Origin: Eukaryota sp. TZLM1-RC
Taxonomy: Eukaryota > Metamonada: BaSk clade
Length of the DNA stretch: 64,000 bases
Assembly (NCBI GenBank): GCA_040285825.1
Contig: JAUPSS010000004.1
Coordinates: 3,390,550-3,454,549, forward strand
Direction: 5' to 3'
Shown: one piece after another, positions 28,137-40,334 of the stretch
Layout: each line of letters begins with the position of its first letter
Numbering within the stretch: the first letter of the stretch is position 1
The notes under the pieces: generated by a model
The model's database searches: none
What the model saw: only the letters and a program-made list of their open reading frames with translations
Told to the model about the DNA's origin: nothing
Position numbers and translations under genes: made by a program

Positions 28137-29318
28137 TCAGTTCAGTTCATAAACAAATTTGGAACCTGGACTGAAATGAACTAAAAGTCTGTTGTTCTCC
28201 TTGATGAGTTGTGTATGCATCTTGGATTGAAACAAATTCCATTGGTAAAAATCTCAATCGCAGTTTTAGTTTTGAGCAGTGTTATTGTTTGTGGCGGACA
28301 TTCAAATTCATTTCTGTGGTTTTCATTTGAAATGCATACTTAAAATAGACTAGCGGAGATAACTAACAAAAGACAGTCTGTAGAGGCACTGCTGGCTATT
28401 CTTGAGTCTAAACTCGAGTCTATTGCAGATCGTCCATCCCAAGCTGCTTCAACAACTTCTGCTGCGTCACCCCCTTCAGCTGTCCTTCTTGTCTTGAAAC
28501 TAGACATCTGAATTCTTATTATTACCTTGTCTCTCTACTTCACCCTCTTCACCCTCTTTCTACTCATCTTTCCTCCATAGAAGATGTTCCTCCTGTCTTC
28601 ACTTGTATTACCATCAGTTGTCAATATACACCCTTACACCTCTGGTATCGTTTGTTCACTCTCTACGAATCAACTCACTCCAATCTTAATCTACTCTAGA
28701 TCAAGATTTTTGAATTTCTTCTTTATTTCTGTGTCTTTAATAGGTGGATCTTGTTCTTTGACATTACGTGAAAGAGCTCAAGTAGCTACTGTGGCTTAGA
28801 TAAATGTAAGGTAAATATTTAACAAAATAAAATTAAAGACTGATACAAAACTAATTATTGAATACTGCCCATTATGAAAAATTTGCATGCAGACAACAGA
28901 CTGAACTGATGTTGTCAAATCAAGTTGAAATCAGTGAATTTAACACTATTATTCATACAATATACACAAAACCAATAAAAAAGTTGAAAATAAGATACAT
29001 GAGCGTTGAGTGATGCTAGTCACATTAAATATTGCGGCGGAAGATGATGAACAACAACAGCATTTGAAATTGAAAGCGTCCACTAACGTATAATATGCTT
29101 CTTACAGTGTATATCTTAATTAATGTGCTTTGAGTGTGTTCTTGTCGTTGTATCAAATTTAAGAAAGCTGAAATACAATTTTCACGTAGTGAAGGAGACA
29201 CAGTCATTTTATGTCCAGGTGCTTACAAGGTACAAATTGTATATGACTCTGTCGAATTGAGCTCAGATTGAATTACAGAATATGGTGACACCAACGATAG
29301 CTCTTGTAAATTGTAGAG
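28137..29318. other. intergenic with coding-like scrap
   Basis: A short plus-strand stretch near 28375-28500 reads VEALLAILESKLESIADRP without a start or continuation. It may be an exon or transposon ORF1 scrap. The remainder shows nothing I can support. Confidence 0.3.
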
Positions 29319-30537
29319 ATGAATGTTCATTTAGAACAAACTTTAAAAAAGAAACACATCCTTCAATCAATGACAGACTGCTCTCAAGTCCGTCGGCGTA
29401 TCGGTGACTCTGATTGGGTAAAGAACTACAAGTATGGATGTATTGATCGCTCTCTCGTCACCAAATACATCTTAAAGCCTTACTGGGATTGGGCCATCAA
29501 TTTCTTTCCTGCTACCATTGCTCCCAATGCTATTACTATGATTGGTTTGTTTTCAGTTGCAATTCCTTCATTTATTATCATACTGTTAACTTTTATGCAA
29601 TTCAAAGTTCCTGCTTACTTGTTCTTCATCAGTGGTTTCTCAGTTTTTGCCTATCAAACACTGGATAATCTTGATGGTCGTCAGGCCCGGTATGATCACC
29701 CATCTTACTCACACCAGTCGCACTAAAACCAGTTCTGCTCTTGGTGAAATAACTGATCATTGTGTAGATTCATTCACGACCACCATCATCGGAGTTTCCA
29801 CTCTTCTTGGTCTGGGACTGGATATTCCATATGCCATACCCTTAACCATTCTACCCCAGATCACGTTCATCTTATGTGCAATTGAGGAATATTTTACTGG
29901 TTCATTATACCTTGGAGTCGTCAATGCTCCCACAGAAGGTTTATTAATGATCAGTGGTCTCCATATTGCTCTTGCTTTTGGATTTGAATTAGGCAATCCC
30001 AATTTATATTTATTCTGGTTTATTTTAGCTTTTTCTGCATTTACAATGATTACTTCCTTGGTCAATGTTTATTTATTCAAGGATAGTGATTTTAGAACTT
30101 TGGGTAGATGTATTGGTCACTTTGCTGTGAGAATGGCAGTTTACCCTATTTTGCTGCTATTAATTCATCTTTCTGAACCTGTTGGTCTTGATCATGTACT
30201 GATTTTCTTAATCTCAATGTTTTTGACTAGCTTCCAGTTGCTAGATGTTTTAATTGCAGTTGTTACCAAGACTCAACTCGAAGTTTCCATGGTGACCCCA
30301 ATGTGGCTGCTCTTTGGAGGTTTTGCTTTTGTACAATTTCTTTCTCCAAATCATTACAACTCGACGGTTTTGTTTGTCCTAGCATTGGTCATGACACTTC
30401 GCTTTGTCTCTTTGGCCTCCGCTGTAGTTAAGATATTTTGTCAAGATTTGGGTATCAGGTTTATGTCGATGTCTAGAGCACAGAAGGCTATTGCTGTTGA
30501 ACAAGTTTATGGAGCTGTCAGTAATAATGCATGCTGA
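29319..30537 (+). CDS. CDP-alcohol phosphotransferase (ethanolamine/choline)
   Basis: Integral membrane enzyme that transfers phosphoethanolamine or phosphocholine from the CDP-alcohol to diacylglycerol, the last step of the Kennedy pathway. It has two exons (29319-29689 and 29718-30537) and a 28-nt GT-AG intron at 29690-29717. Splicing yields DNLDGRQARRTKTSSALGEI with TDHCVDS, the complete D-G-x2-A-R-x8-G-x3-D-x3-D catalytic signature. Without it the motif is broken, which proves the intron. The product is about 396 aa, with roughly 8-10 hydrophobic helices after the motif. ER or Golgi location is inferred from the family. Choline or ethanolamine preference cannot be read from sequence. AATAAA follows at about 30560. 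Confidence 0.92.
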
Positions 30538-30744
30538 AATGTTAAATTAAGATTTTATTAAATAAATTTATTACACATTTAGCACAATTTATCATAGTTA
30601 TTCTTACAATCAGAAAGAATACCTTGTAAATCAGTTCGAGAAACCTGCAAATTGAAATGGTCATAGAAGCACCCTCAATAATTTAAATATTAAATTGAAA
30701 TACGTTTAAAAAATTCGTGCTTTGATAGAAACTCTATCAAAAAA

Positions 30745-31455
30745 ATTTTGTTTTTTATTATTAATTTTATTCAAAACCCATAAATCAACCTATAAATCAA
30801 CATCTAAATAATCCATCTCTCCCAAAACAAAAACACTAGATGCAACTCTCTCATAGTGAGAGCCAAGAGAAAGCAAAGCATCAGAAACCATCTTCAAAAT
30901 CCCCTTAAAAATAGAAAATACAATTCTAGTTTGCCAAAACAATCTGTTGAAATTTCTGTTAGTTCTTCTCTTTACAATCATTTTGAAATCTTCCAAAAAA
31001 CGTATAGCCGTTGGAGCAAATGAACCATATAGAGAAAATACAAATGGATACAAATTGTATTTTGCATGCTGATGACTGGCCAATTTGGACAAAGGTTCAT
31101 GGTATTTTTTGATTTTGAAATTTTCAGCATTTGAAAAAGGATTATGAATTTCAGAATTAACAAGCCTTTCATTTGAGGCATTACAAAGATGAACAGACAT
31201 TACATCCAATAAAACGAAGGTTCCATCTAATCCAGGTAATATGACATCACATCTGTTATTCTTTTGAAAATCATCTTCAGCATCAAACAGATTTGACAAC
31301 AGAGGATCCAAAAAGGATTCAATTCTGAGAGACTTACACATACAATATAATTGCTCTCTCACAGCATCGTGAACCTTGCTCCTAAAAGTAATAAAATGTT
31401 TACAATTTAACAAATGAGTAAATGTAATTTTTTCGAAAACATTTACAAATGATGC
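30745..31455 (-). mobile_element. non-LTR retrotransposon family C, 5'-truncated
   Basis: The frame at 30790-31413 carries LNCKHFITFRSKVHDAVREQ, CDVILPGLDGTFVLLDVM and FVFSLYGSFAPTAIRFLEDF: the finger end, endonuclease region and C-terminal domain. The first finger cysteines lie across a frameshift near 31415-31440. The polymerase is missing. Confidence 0.8.
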
Positions 31456-31584
31456 CGTTAGGCAGAAATACCAAAGAAGTAAAGAGAGAAAAGAGGCTTT
31501 ATTAATAGAAGTGCTTGTTCTTGAGCAAGTGCCACGTCATCATGTAAATTCCTCATCTGTCTACCAAGTTAGTTTATCAATAAC

Positions 31585-31680
31585 TACAACACAAACGCTT
31601 CATTATTAGCATACAGTTCAAATCTTCGTGGCACAATGGTTACAAACAGTGAACAATCTGATGACTGATTTTCATAAACG
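31585..31680 (-). mobile_element. family B retrotransposon scrap
   Basis: Matches 21065-21165 by eye (TTCAAATCTTCGTGGCACAATGG region). It is too short to code. Confidence 0.55.
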
Positions 31681-33894
31681 TTGTGGAAGAAGAAAAAACA
31701 CAATGGGTGCCAAGGTTATACGGAGAACTTCGTTAGTTCATGTTTTGTGGGAAGAGTAATTATAAAAGGTTATATGTTGACCATTGTAGCAGCTAATTCT
31801 GTAAAAGAGGAGTTTTTTGCGGTATGCATATTACTGGTTGACTGTTGGAAAAGCGAAGAAGATTGTCTATGTCTATGACAATATACCTTTCAAAAACCGT
31901 ATCAACCATCTTGATTTAAGGAACAGTAATCTATTGTTTTATTTAGTTTGTTAGTATTTTACTGTTATAAAGTATTTTTTTGTGTGATAGTATTTCGATG
32001 TGACTTTGTTGTAATTCTAAAACTTCAGAGTTAGAACCATATTGATTAGAAAACTCGCAATGATACATTGTGCCTTTATGCACAATGCTCTTCAACATTG
32101 AATTGCTATATTTTCAATTGAAACAATGTGTTCTACTTTGAATCGAATTGAATTATACACTGCAATAATCTCAAGCAATAGTTTTTAATTCGGATTCATC
32201 TTAAATTCTTCTCATGAAAGATACATTGCATCACACTTTGTTCCTCGATTGATCTATGGATTAAAGCACTGAATCAAAGCAGCCAAATCACTAAACCATT
32301 TCCCCTTTGGTGAACAACTTTACCAGATCAATCATTTCAGTAAGGGACGTAGTGCCACCACTGATTTAAATAATACCTATCAGTCTAAAATTGAAATTGA
32401 AAACTAGGAGAAATAATGGTTTTGTTTTAAAGGTTGATTATACATTGAAAGTGTATTTTCAGTTGATGTATATTGAAGAAAGGAAAATAATGTGTTTTAC
32501 CAACAATTTCTCCTGGTTGATTAGTTGTATAAGTGTTGATTAACGATAGAGCAGTTTCATAGCAGTTAGGAAATTGGACTAATCAAAGGTTTATTGTGAT
32601 GACTTACTAAAGCCTAGACATTCCGTAAGTTGAAATTTATTTTCTTCGGCTTTGGCACGTGGGCGCAAGTATTCAATAGATTTTACTACTCTTTTTAAAC
32701 TATAATATTAAAAATCATCAGTAAAAAACATTGTTAACCAACGTCAACAGTGAAAGAATTGCTATTTAAAGCAATTTTGCTTCATTTTAAATCCATTGTG
32801 TTGTAATTCGTAAAACTGTGGAAATTTGATTCATTTTGGCTCAAAGGAACCACAATCTTTGATTGAAAACTGAAACAACTAACTTTCGGTATCTAGAGGT
32901 CGTAAGATTGTGACGCTAGACCCGATATACTCATTGTCTTCAAAAAAAATTCGTTCAACTTCGACAATTGTTGCTGTAACATCTGATCTTAACATTGAAA
33001 AAAGAACTTAATGACCAAGTACTTTGTAATTCCAGTATAAATTGTGATCTATTATACGCATCGTATTGAAAATTATCATAACAGCAGAATATCCGCAATT
33101 ATATGCTTTGACCGATGAATTAAATAGGTTTGTAAATGAAAGAAGACCAATATTGCAATAATCTTGGTTTAAAAAACAAAACAACAGAATTTTTCAAAAT
33201 GTCACGTAGCAATCAATAGATAACAATTATTGAATTGCCAGTTCAAAATTTAGGAGGCATTTATATGCTATAAGCTATTGGAAATGCGTTATTTCTCAAT
33301 CCATCTTTTCTTTTATCTTTAGGTATCCAACTCTTTGTAAGACTTTGTGATTTTGTTTCTGCCACTTTTTCTGATATTATGTCAGTTATCAAAACTTAAG
33401 CAAATCAAATTGAAACAGAAATATTCAACAAAATGGGCTTGTGCAAATTTTCCATTTTTAAAATCAACTTTATAATGTTGAAATTCTATTAAAAAAGGTG
33501 GTTGTCTGTATCTTCGAAGTGTGCAGTTGGCGCAGGTGGCAAGACCTTTTGTGATCAGTTAACTTTTACTAAATGATTTTCCTTTATTGCTGTTTTTCTT
33601 AATATGAGGTAGGCTCCACTAACCGACATTATCTTTGTGTAATGATGCAAATTATCAAAATGAAGCAAACTGTGGCAAGGGTTTTTTGGAAAGGGTATGG
33701 AAAAAATGCAAAAAACAATTGTTTTGAATGGTAAAATGGCTAATACATTATTTTTATATTATATTGCTTTTATTAATTCATTCGCTCTATCATTTTCTAT
33801 ATTCATTTATTGTTTTTTATTGTTAATATACTCCACATTCATACTGTGCTATAGATGTTCAACAACACATTAAATCTGTAACTGCCATATCAAT
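31681..33894. other. 2.2 kb without a recognisable gene
   Basis: AT-rich, with no long frame, no transposon motif and no RNA gene that I can support. Confidence 0.5.
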
Positions 33895-34590
33895 CTACTT
33901 TTTCCTACGTTGATAATGCGTTCCTTCTTCAAGCGCTGCTACCTGTATAAGAATTGATTGAATTTCTTTATCCATACATTGTGTAATAGCATCTTCAGTC
34001 ACAATTGCTCCCTTTGCGAGCAACAACTCCGCAATAGGTCTAGCATCTGGGCCAACCTCTCTCACAGCAATTTCCAATGGAGTACTTCCTTCCTCGTTTT
34101 CGCAGTTGACACAAGCTTTAGCTATCAACAAAAGGTGAACAATATCCACAAGGTGTTGTTCACACGCAAGATGAAGAGGGGTGTTACCATGATCATCAGC
34201 AAGACTTACATCAGCGTCATGTACCAACAAAAGTCGAACGGCAGTTGAACTATTGTTTAACACCGCTAAATGAAGAGGACTTTGATTCAGTGTATTCAAC
34301 ACATGTGTGGATGCATGCTTTTCGAGAAGGAGAATTACTACATTCTCATGGAGGTTTTCAACAGCCAAATGTAACGGAGTGTTGTTTTCCATGTTTTTAG
34401 GGTTAATGAAGGAACCGAGATCGATTAACATCCTACATGCTTTTGAATGTCCATTCTTTGCAGCCACGTGAAGGGGAGTATTTCCATTTGGATCGCGACA
34501 GTTAATAACAGCCCCAGATGAGACAAGTTCAGAGATTCCAACAAGGTTTCCTTGCTCTGCAGATACTATTAAAGCTGTATCAATATCCAT
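33895..34590 (-). CDS. ankyrin-repeat protein
   Basis: 231 aa built almost wholly of ankyrin repeats. Six units are visible, each with the G-x-TPLH-x-A signature or a variant (NGNTPLHVAAKNGH, ENNTPLHLAVENLH, LNQSPLHLAVLNNS, HGNTPLHLACEQHL, EGSTPLEIAVREVG). It ends with a basic tail (HYQRRKK). It is intronless, with no signal or membrane segment. Length and repeat number are like gankyrin (PSMD10), but no residue pattern decides this, so only a protein-binding role is safe. It is flanked by empty or transposon sequence. Confidence 0.88.
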   Translation of the reverse strand: MDIDTALIVSAEQGNLVGISELVSSGAVINCRDPNGNTPLHVAAKNGHSKACRMLIDLGSFINPKNMENNTPLHLAVENLHENVVILLLEKHASTHVLNTLNQSPLHLAVLNNSSTAVRLLLVHDADVSLADDHGNTPLHLACEQHLVDIVHLLLIAKACVNCENEEGSTPLEIAVREVGPDARPIAELLLAKGAIVTEDAITQCMDKEIQSILIQVAALEEGTHYQRRKK

Positions 34591-35149
34591 TAATTCGGAA
34601 TATCGCAGATACAGATATCAAGGTACATATCCCTTGAAATTGTTTGAGTGGGTATCTTTGAGAGGCATATTTCATGTCTCACCTGTGTTTCTAATATAAA
34701 CTTTCTATCTTTGCTATAAATGATGGTTTTCTTTTCAATTGACACAAAAAATACTATACCATTTAAGAACTATTGAGTTCAATCTGGAACGATGTCAAAT
34801 AATTGTTTCAACATCAGTAAAATACCCCTGAATTCATTTACTTGGTTTTGTAAAAATTTGCGGGTGTCAAAAGAAAAAAATAGAGCCAGTACCGATCACT
34901 GAATAAAAAAATTGAAAAAGCAGCCAAATCGCAGTAACGATGCAAATAACCGGAAATTGGTGAATGCTGATAATACATTCAATGATATGGTTTAACTACC
35001 TGCTCTTTTGGATTTGTGGTTTTGACAATTGATTTAATCACTTATATCCTAAAATTTCGCATCGATATCGTCAGATCTATTGATGGCATATTATTCATAC
35101 CGTATCCTCAAATAAATTAATTTACTAAACAACTTAAAAATCAACTTTC
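34591..35149. other. intergenic, no gene seen
   Basis: AT-rich upstream region of the ankyrin gene. Nothing else supported. Confidence 0.4.
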
Positions 35150-35950
35150 AAATGATGCAACTAGATTGAAATGATAGAATTAGATATGATTTCAACTAGA
35201 TGCAACTCTCTCAGGGTGAGATCCAAGAGAAATCAGTGAATCAGAAACCAATATCGACATCCCCTTAACAATATAAAACACAATTCTGTTCTGCCAAAAC
35301 AATCTGCTGAAATTTCCATTGGTCTTTCCTTTAACAATCAGTTCAATATTTGCTACAAATTGTGGGGAGGTGAGAGCAAGTGAACCAAATAGAGAAAACA
35401 CAAATGGATACAAACTGTATTTTGCATGCTTTTGGGTAAACAATTTCGTTAAAGGTTCACCACATTTTTTGATCAATAAATCTGCATCATTTCAAAGAGG
35501 ATTATGAACAAGAGAATTAGCTAAACTTTCATTTGAGATGTTGCAAGGGTCAATAGACATCACATCTACTTACAAAAAGGTTCCATCTAGGTAAAATAGC
35601 ATCACCTCTACTATTCTTATTCTTATGAAAATCGTCTTCAGGATCAAGCAGATTTGGCAACACCCTCTCCTTTTGGGAAATTTTCTGAATCTTTAGCAAT
35701 TAATTGTTTTGAAGTAGAGGAAACAGATTTTGAGGATATGGAGTTTTAGTTGTGTATTTCATGTTTTCATATTCCTTATTAAATGAATAAAAAACTTGCA
35801 AGAAAAATATATACAAAACTGTCAAAATATAGAGGTACCAGAGAAGATTCAATTCTATGAGACTTGCACATACAGCACATCTGATCTCCTGCACCGTCAT
35901 GAACCTTGCTTCGAGAAATAATAAAATGTTTGCAATTTAATTAATGGGTA
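35150..35950 (-). mobile_element. family C-like retrotransposon remnant, interrupted
   Basis: Minus-strand frame 35192-35476 (KYSLYPFVFSLFGSL, RLFWQNRIVFYIVKGM) plus a further degraded part to 35640 and 35835-35950. A 3' end of a family A element lies in plus orientation at 35660-35815 (ATTTTGAGGATATGGAG, then AATAAAAA), apparently inserted into it. Confidence 0.7.
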
Positions 35951-36213
35951 ATAAGAATATTTCTTTTATTGTTGTGAAAATATCATCAGATTCAAACGAA
36001 TATGGTAATAGAAGTTAGAGAGGTCATACTGTATTCGTAATTGTTACAGTGTATTGATTATCATTTCTGGATTTGTTTTGACAATGTCAAAAACAATGTA
36101 ATACATTGTTGTATAAATATACATATAATTTTATACCTTGTTTTACACATATATTGAGCCTGAAATTGAAAAGAAATTGTTAAATTGCATTTGGATTAAC
36201 ACATTTACCCATC

Positions 36214-36684
36214 CTATTTGTTTTCGAGTTCTACCAATTCAGTAATGACCATTAAATATTGATGCAACAAACTAAGTAGAGGGTCATCAAAAACACCAGT
36301 TTGAAGTGATCCATGATGGATAAACGGTAAAATTCTAATCATAAGTTCTTCATTTAAATCATTTGGTTTAACAGTACTGATTTGGTCAATAAATCTTTGA
36401 GTTACCATTTGCTCATTGTTTTGCACGTGAATGACAAGCTGGACGTAACTTGTAGAAGGTGCATTCAAGAGCTTTTCAACTAATTTGCTTGCATTCAAAT
36501 CTTGATGAAATATCAAGAGTCCCAAAGCAGACATTAATAGAGTTATATTGAGAGGAGCAAATTCAAAAGCATATCCAGCAAGCGCTAGTAGATCATTCGA
36601 AGAAATCTGTTTCAACTTAGTCAACAAATACTTTCGCTTTAAAGACAGCAAATGCAACCTTGTTCCAGGTATTAAACAAGGCAT
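36214..36684 (-). CDS. hypothetical helical protein
   Basis: 156 aa, single exon, from the only upstream ATG. It is Leu-rich and almost all helical by composition (LLALAGYAFEFAPLNITLLMSALGLLI, LVEKLLNAPSTSYVQLVIHV), which could be a HEAT/ARM-like fold or a fragment of one. There is no recognised motif. It lies tail-to-head upstream of an H4 gene on the same strand. It could be a real small gene or the surviving end of a larger one. Confidence 0.45.
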   Translation of the reverse strand: MPCLIPGTRLHLLSLKRKYLLTKLKQISSNDLLALAGYAFEFAPLNITLLMSALGLLIFHQDLNASKLVEKLLNAPSTSYVQLVIHVQNNEQMVTQRFIDQISTVKPNDLNEELMIRILPFIHHGSLQTGVFDDPLLSLLHQYLMVITELVELENK

Positions 36685-36770
36685 AGAAAAACTATCAAGG
36701 TGACATTAGTAGAACGAGATAAACAACATTAGTAGAGTCAGTAATTTATAACAAAATTTAGTACTTTTTT

Positions 36771-36786
36771 GGTATTGATAAACACC
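36771..36786 (-). terminator. histone 3' stem-loop of H4 copy 2
   Basis: The minus strand reads GGTGTT-TATC-AATACC: a 6-bp stem with one G-U pair. Confidence 0.65.
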
Positions 36787-36791
36787 AAAAC

Positions 36792-37103
36792 CTAAACACC
36801 AAAACCATACAAAACACGTCCATGACGTTTCAAAGCATAGACAACATCCATAGCAGTGACAGTCTTCCTTCTTGCATGTTCACAATAAGTAACAGAGTCA
36901 CGGATCACGTTTTCGAGGAAAGTACGGAGAACAGTACGGGTTTCATCATAGATAAGTGCAGAGATACGCTTGACACCACCACGGCGAGCAAGACGACGAA
37001 TAGCAGGCTTGGTAATACCTTGGATGTTTTCACGAAGAACCTTTCTATGGCGCTTGGCACCACCTTTACCTAAACCTTTTCCACCTTTACCACGGCCAGC
37101 CAT
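36792..37103 (-). CDS. H4: histone H4, copy 2
   Basis: 103 residues, identical in protein to the H4 at 4198. The start is at MAGRG. The frame is open further upstream, but those residues are spacer: the same spacer precedes the other H4 genes without a conserved frame. Confidence 0.96.
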   Translation of the reverse strand: MAGRGKGGKGLGKGGAKRHRKVLRENIQGITKPAIRRLARRGGVKRISALIYDETRTVLRTFLENVIRDSVTYCEHARRKTVTAMDVVYALKRHGRVLYGFGV

Positions 37104-37443
37104 TGAGATCGATGAAGATAAGAATACAAGATTTGAAAGGACTTTTGGAATTTGAGTATGATTTTGCAAATTGTCCTGCCAAGATAAATTGTTGTTTGTT
37201 AATGGTGATTGTTGGGTTTCAGGGTTCTTCAACTTAGTTGATGTCATGGTCTGTGTGATTAGGACAGTGTCATGTACTGGAATGCAGGAAAGGTACATTA
37301 TGGTTTTGCAGTAATTGAAACGCTGTAATGGTGAATAAACAACATTCTTTACAAACATGCTAGTATGCTTTTTTGGTATTTATTTTGTGTGATAATATTT
37401 GAAACGAAAAACAAGATCATAACCTAAATTTATTCAAAAGTTG

Positions 37444-37459
37444 AGTATTGAAGAACACC
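37444..37459 (-). terminator. histone 3' stem-loop of H3 copy 2
   Basis: GGTGTT-CTTC-AATACT on the minus strand, same as H3 copy 1. Confidence 0.65.
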
Positions 37460-37476
37460 ACAACTATAAAACAAAA

Positions 37477-37884
37477 TTAAAAATCAGAACGAATTCTCTT
37501 AGCCAAGGCCATATCCTTGGGCATAATGGTAACACGTTTAGCATGGATAGCACAGAGATTGGTGTCTTCAAACAAACCAACAAGGTAAGCTTCAGCAGCT
37601 TCTTGAAGAGCAGAAATACCAGAGGCTTGGAATCTCAACTCACCCTTAAACTCTTGGGCAATTTCTCTAACCAAACGTTGGAAGGGTAGCTTACGGATTA
37701 AGAGCTCAGTAGACTTTTGGTACTTTCTGATTTCACGGAGAGCAACGGTACCAGGACGATAACGATGGGGTTTCTTGATACCACCAGTAGCGGGGGCAGC
37801 TTTGCGAGCAGCCTTGGTAGCCAAATGCTTTCTTGGAGTCTTGGTGGAGGTAGTCTTGCGAGAGGTTTGCTTAGTACGGGCCAT
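37477..37884 (-). CDS. H3: histone H3, copy 2
   Basis: 135 residues, identical to the H3 at 3416, including the T10, A28 and SDF-ending peculiarities. Synonymous differences are few, which suggests recent duplication or ongoing gene conversion. Confidence 0.96.
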   Translation of the reverse strand: MARTKQTSRKTTSTKTPRKHLATKAARKAAPATGGIKKPHRYRPGTVALREIRKYQKSTELLIRKLPFQRLVREIAQEFKGELRFQASGISALQEAAEAYLVGLFEDTNLCAIHAKRVTIMPKDMALAKRIRSDF

Positions 37885-38238
37885 TAGTGGAGATCAGGAT
37901 TATGGTAAACTGCATTGTAATTGAGCAGAAATTCAGAGCAGGGAAAATGTCTTGCAAGAATCAATTGTCATTTGCTTTTGTTGGATGGTTAGTTTTTGGT
38001 GGTTTGGTTGTGTAGACCTACGGCTTTGTTGTCGCTCTTCATCAGATGTGCACTTAATTCTTGCCCTATATGGAACTATTGAAATATTAAATGTGGGTTC
38101 TGTTTAGGAACAACAGGTTTAGCAAATCCCAATTTGATTGAACAATTGTCATTTGTATTTTCTCCAAAACTTCTATTCTGATGAAAACATCAATAAAACA
38201 TTTTAAATTAAAATACACAATAAAAAACAAATTTATCC

Positions 38239-38254
38239 AGTGTTGAAAAACACC
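38239..38254 (-). terminator. histone 3' stem-loop of H2B copy 2
   Basis: GGTGTT-TTTC-AACACT on the minus strand. Confidence 0.75.
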
Positions 38255-38270
38255 ATCAAATACCACAAAT

Positions 38271-38705
38271 CTATTCACCTTCACCAGCAGAGGTAAACTT
38301 GGTAACAGCCTTGGTTCCTTCTGAAACAGCATGCTTGGACAGTTCACCGGGTAGCAATAATCTAACAGCAGTCTGAATTTCACGAGATGAAAGAGTATTC
38401 CTCTTGTTGACACGAGCAAGACGGGAAGCTTCAGTGGCGATACGTTCAAAAATGTCATTGACAAAAGAGTTCATGATTCCCATGGCCTTGGTGGAGATAC
38501 CAGTATCGGGATGGACTTGACGAAGGACACGGTAAATGTAAGTAGCCCATGTCTCCTTACGGGCCTTCTTGCGCTTGGGGGCAGCAGCGGCAGCACCGCC
38601 TTCAGCAACAGCTTTGCTTACAGCTTTGGCAGGAGCCTTTGATGGGGCTTTGGATGGAACTCCCTTGATGGATTTGGTAGACTTTACAGACTTCTTTCCA
38701 GGCAT
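38271..38705 (-). CDS. H2B: histone H2B, copy 2
   Basis: 144 residues, identical in protein to the H2B at 2602. It is divergent from H2A copy 2, with a 149-bp shared promoter (38706-38854). Confidence 0.96.
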   Translation of the reverse strand: MPGKKSVKSTKSIKGVPSKAPSKAPAKAVSKAVAEGGAAAAAPKRKKARKETWATYIYRVLRQVHPDTGISTKAMGIMNSFVNDIFERIATEASRLARVNKRNTLSSREIQTAVRLLLPGELSKHAVSEGTKAVTKFTSAGEGE

Positions 38706-38854
38706 GAGATTGAGAGAAATGGTGATTGAGATTCAGGTTTTGCAACAAAAACAAGTTGATTCAATGTTTTGCCACAAACGACAATCTTGCAACAATCAAA
38801 ATTGTCGTGTTGAAATTGAAATTCTATTTCCTCATCCTCATTAATTCATCTCTC
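38706..38854. promoter_or_regulatory. H2A/H2B bidirectional promoter, copy 2
   Basis: Same length (149 bp) as 2453-2601 and nearly identical by eye, with the same CAATCTTGCAACAATC block in reverse orientation. Confidence 0.6.
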
Positions 38855-39238
38855 ATGGCTGAAGAAACTGGTGCTCGTACTCTCTCCTTCAAAGCTGGAC
38901 TCCAATTCCCTGTAGGTCGTATTCGTCGTTACCTGCGTGAAGGTCGCTATGCTGAACGTATTGCAGCTGGCGCTCCCGTTTATATGGCTGCTGTCCTCGA
39001 ATACCTCACCGCTGAGGTCCTTGAATTGTCTGGTAACGCTGCTAGAGATAACAAGAAGACCCGTATCGTCCCCAGACACATTCTCTTGGCTATCCGTAAT
39101 GATGAAGAACTGAGTAAGCTGTTGTCCCACATCATGATTCCCTCTGGTGGTGTTCTTCCTCATATTCATTCCGATCTCCTTCCCAAGGGGTCCAAGGCTC
39201 GTGTTGAAGCCGAAGAACAAGCTTCCCAGGAAATCTAG
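38855..39238 (+). CDS. H2A: histone H2A, copy 2 (SQEI tail)
   Basis: 127 aa, identical in protein to the H2A at 2069-2452, including the terminal SQEI. Confidence 0.97.
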   Translation: MAEETGARTLSFKAGLQFPVGRIRRYLREGRYAERIAAGAPVYMAAVLEYLTAEVLELSGNAARDNKKTRIVPRHILLAIRNDEELSKLLSHIMIPSGGVLPHIHSDLLPKGSKARVEAEEQASQEI

Positions 39239-39250
39239 GTTGTTTTATAT

Positions 39251-39266
39251 GGTGTTTTTCAACACT
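39251..39266 (+). terminator. histone 3' stem-loop of H2A copy 2
   Basis: GGTGTT-TTTC-AACACT, with AATAAA about 8 bases further on. Confidence 0.75.
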
Positions 39267-39653
39267 TTTTGGGTAATAAATGTGATTTTCTGAATAAAAA
39301 GTTCTTCATTTTATCTATCTTAAAGAACCAAAAATAGCAAATAATGAATCCTAGAATCAAAGTAACTGAGCTGTGGAGTTAGTTAATGTATGCAAAATCT
39401 GTAAATGAGGACGCTTGCCATGTACAAGAAGCAAAACACTCAGAAGATGGTTAATTGACCAATATTTTATGGCTAATCTTTACATTCAAACACAATGAAA
39501 TGAAGGTCTTGGCAAGTACAATTCCAGCAATTGTCTTATAAATGATGAGAATGTTGATCAACGATTCCAAATTAAATAATCAGTTTCAAACAAATTATAG
39601 AAAATTATAAGCTACTTTACAGCAACAAATAAAGCAAATTTAAAATCTTTATT

Positions 39654-39669
39654 AGTGTTGAAAAACACC
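39654..39669 (-). terminator. histone 3' stem-loop of H4 copy 3
   Basis: GGTGTT-TTTC-AACACT on the minus strand, followed by an AATAAA variant (AATAAAGATT). Confidence 0.75.
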
Positions 39670-39677
39670 CCAAAAAC

Positions 39678-39989
39678 CTAAACACCAAAACCATACAAAA
39701 CACGTCCATGACGTTTCAAAGCATAGACAACATCCATGGCAGTAACAGTCTTCCTTCTGGCATGTTCACAATAAGTAACAGAGTCACGGATCACGTTTTC
39801 GAGGAAAGTACGGAGAACAGTACGGGTTTCATCATAGATAAGTGCAGAGATACGCTTGACACCACCACGGCGAGCAAGACGACGAATAGCAGGCTTGGTA
39901 ATACCTTGGATGTTTTCACGAAGAACCTTTCTATGGCGCTTGGCACCACCTTTACCTAAACCTTTTCCACCTTTTCCACGGCCAGCCAT
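39678..39989 (-). CDS. H4: histone H4, copy 3
   Basis: 103 residues, same protein as the other two. It stands outside the mirrored cluster. Its upstream region (to about 40210) matches that of the H4 at 4198 base for base over long stretches, including the CTTGGCAAGACAATTTTC motif. Confidence 0.96.
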   Translation of the reverse strand: MAGRGKGGKGLGKGGAKRHRKVLRENIQGITKPAIRRLARRGGVKRISALIYDETRTVLRTFLENVIRDSVTYCEHARRKTVTAMDVVYALKRHGRVLYGFGV

Positions 39990-40334
39990 TGAGATCGATG
40001 AAGATAAGAATACAAGATTTGAAAGGAGTTTGGGAATTTGAGTTTTGATCTGAAAATTGTCTTGCCAAGATTAATTGTTGTTTGTTAATGGTGATTGTTG
40101 GCTTTCAGGGTTCTTCAACTTGGTTGATGTAATGGACCATCTCATTAGGACAATTTCGTGTGCTGGAATGCAGGAAACGCATATTATGCTTTTGCAGTAA
40201 TTGTATCACTGTTCCAGTTAATAGATATCGTGACACATGGTAGCATATGTAAGTAGTTTTAGTTTCAAATCTATTGTCTTCTTTTAGATGATAAAACACT
40301 TTCTTGTACAATGTGCATTTCATGTTTTGATTTG

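Larger units (their letters stand above)
36771..39290. repeat. histone cluster, inverted-duplication arm 2
   Basis: Mirror image of 2015-4540: H4, H3 and H2B on the minus strand and H2A on the plus strand, with matching spacers. The spacer before this H4 (about 37200-37320) is more diverged than that before the extra H4 at 39678, whose upstream sequence looks more like that of H4 at 4198. Confidence 0.85.

Noticed and set aside
31681-31878. 65-residue ORF next to a retrotransposon scrap
   Set aside because: No start context, composition bias or similarity; likely chance.
36792-37358. N-terminally extended H4
   Set aside because: The extra 85 residues come from the spacer, which has no conserved frame at the other H4 genes.
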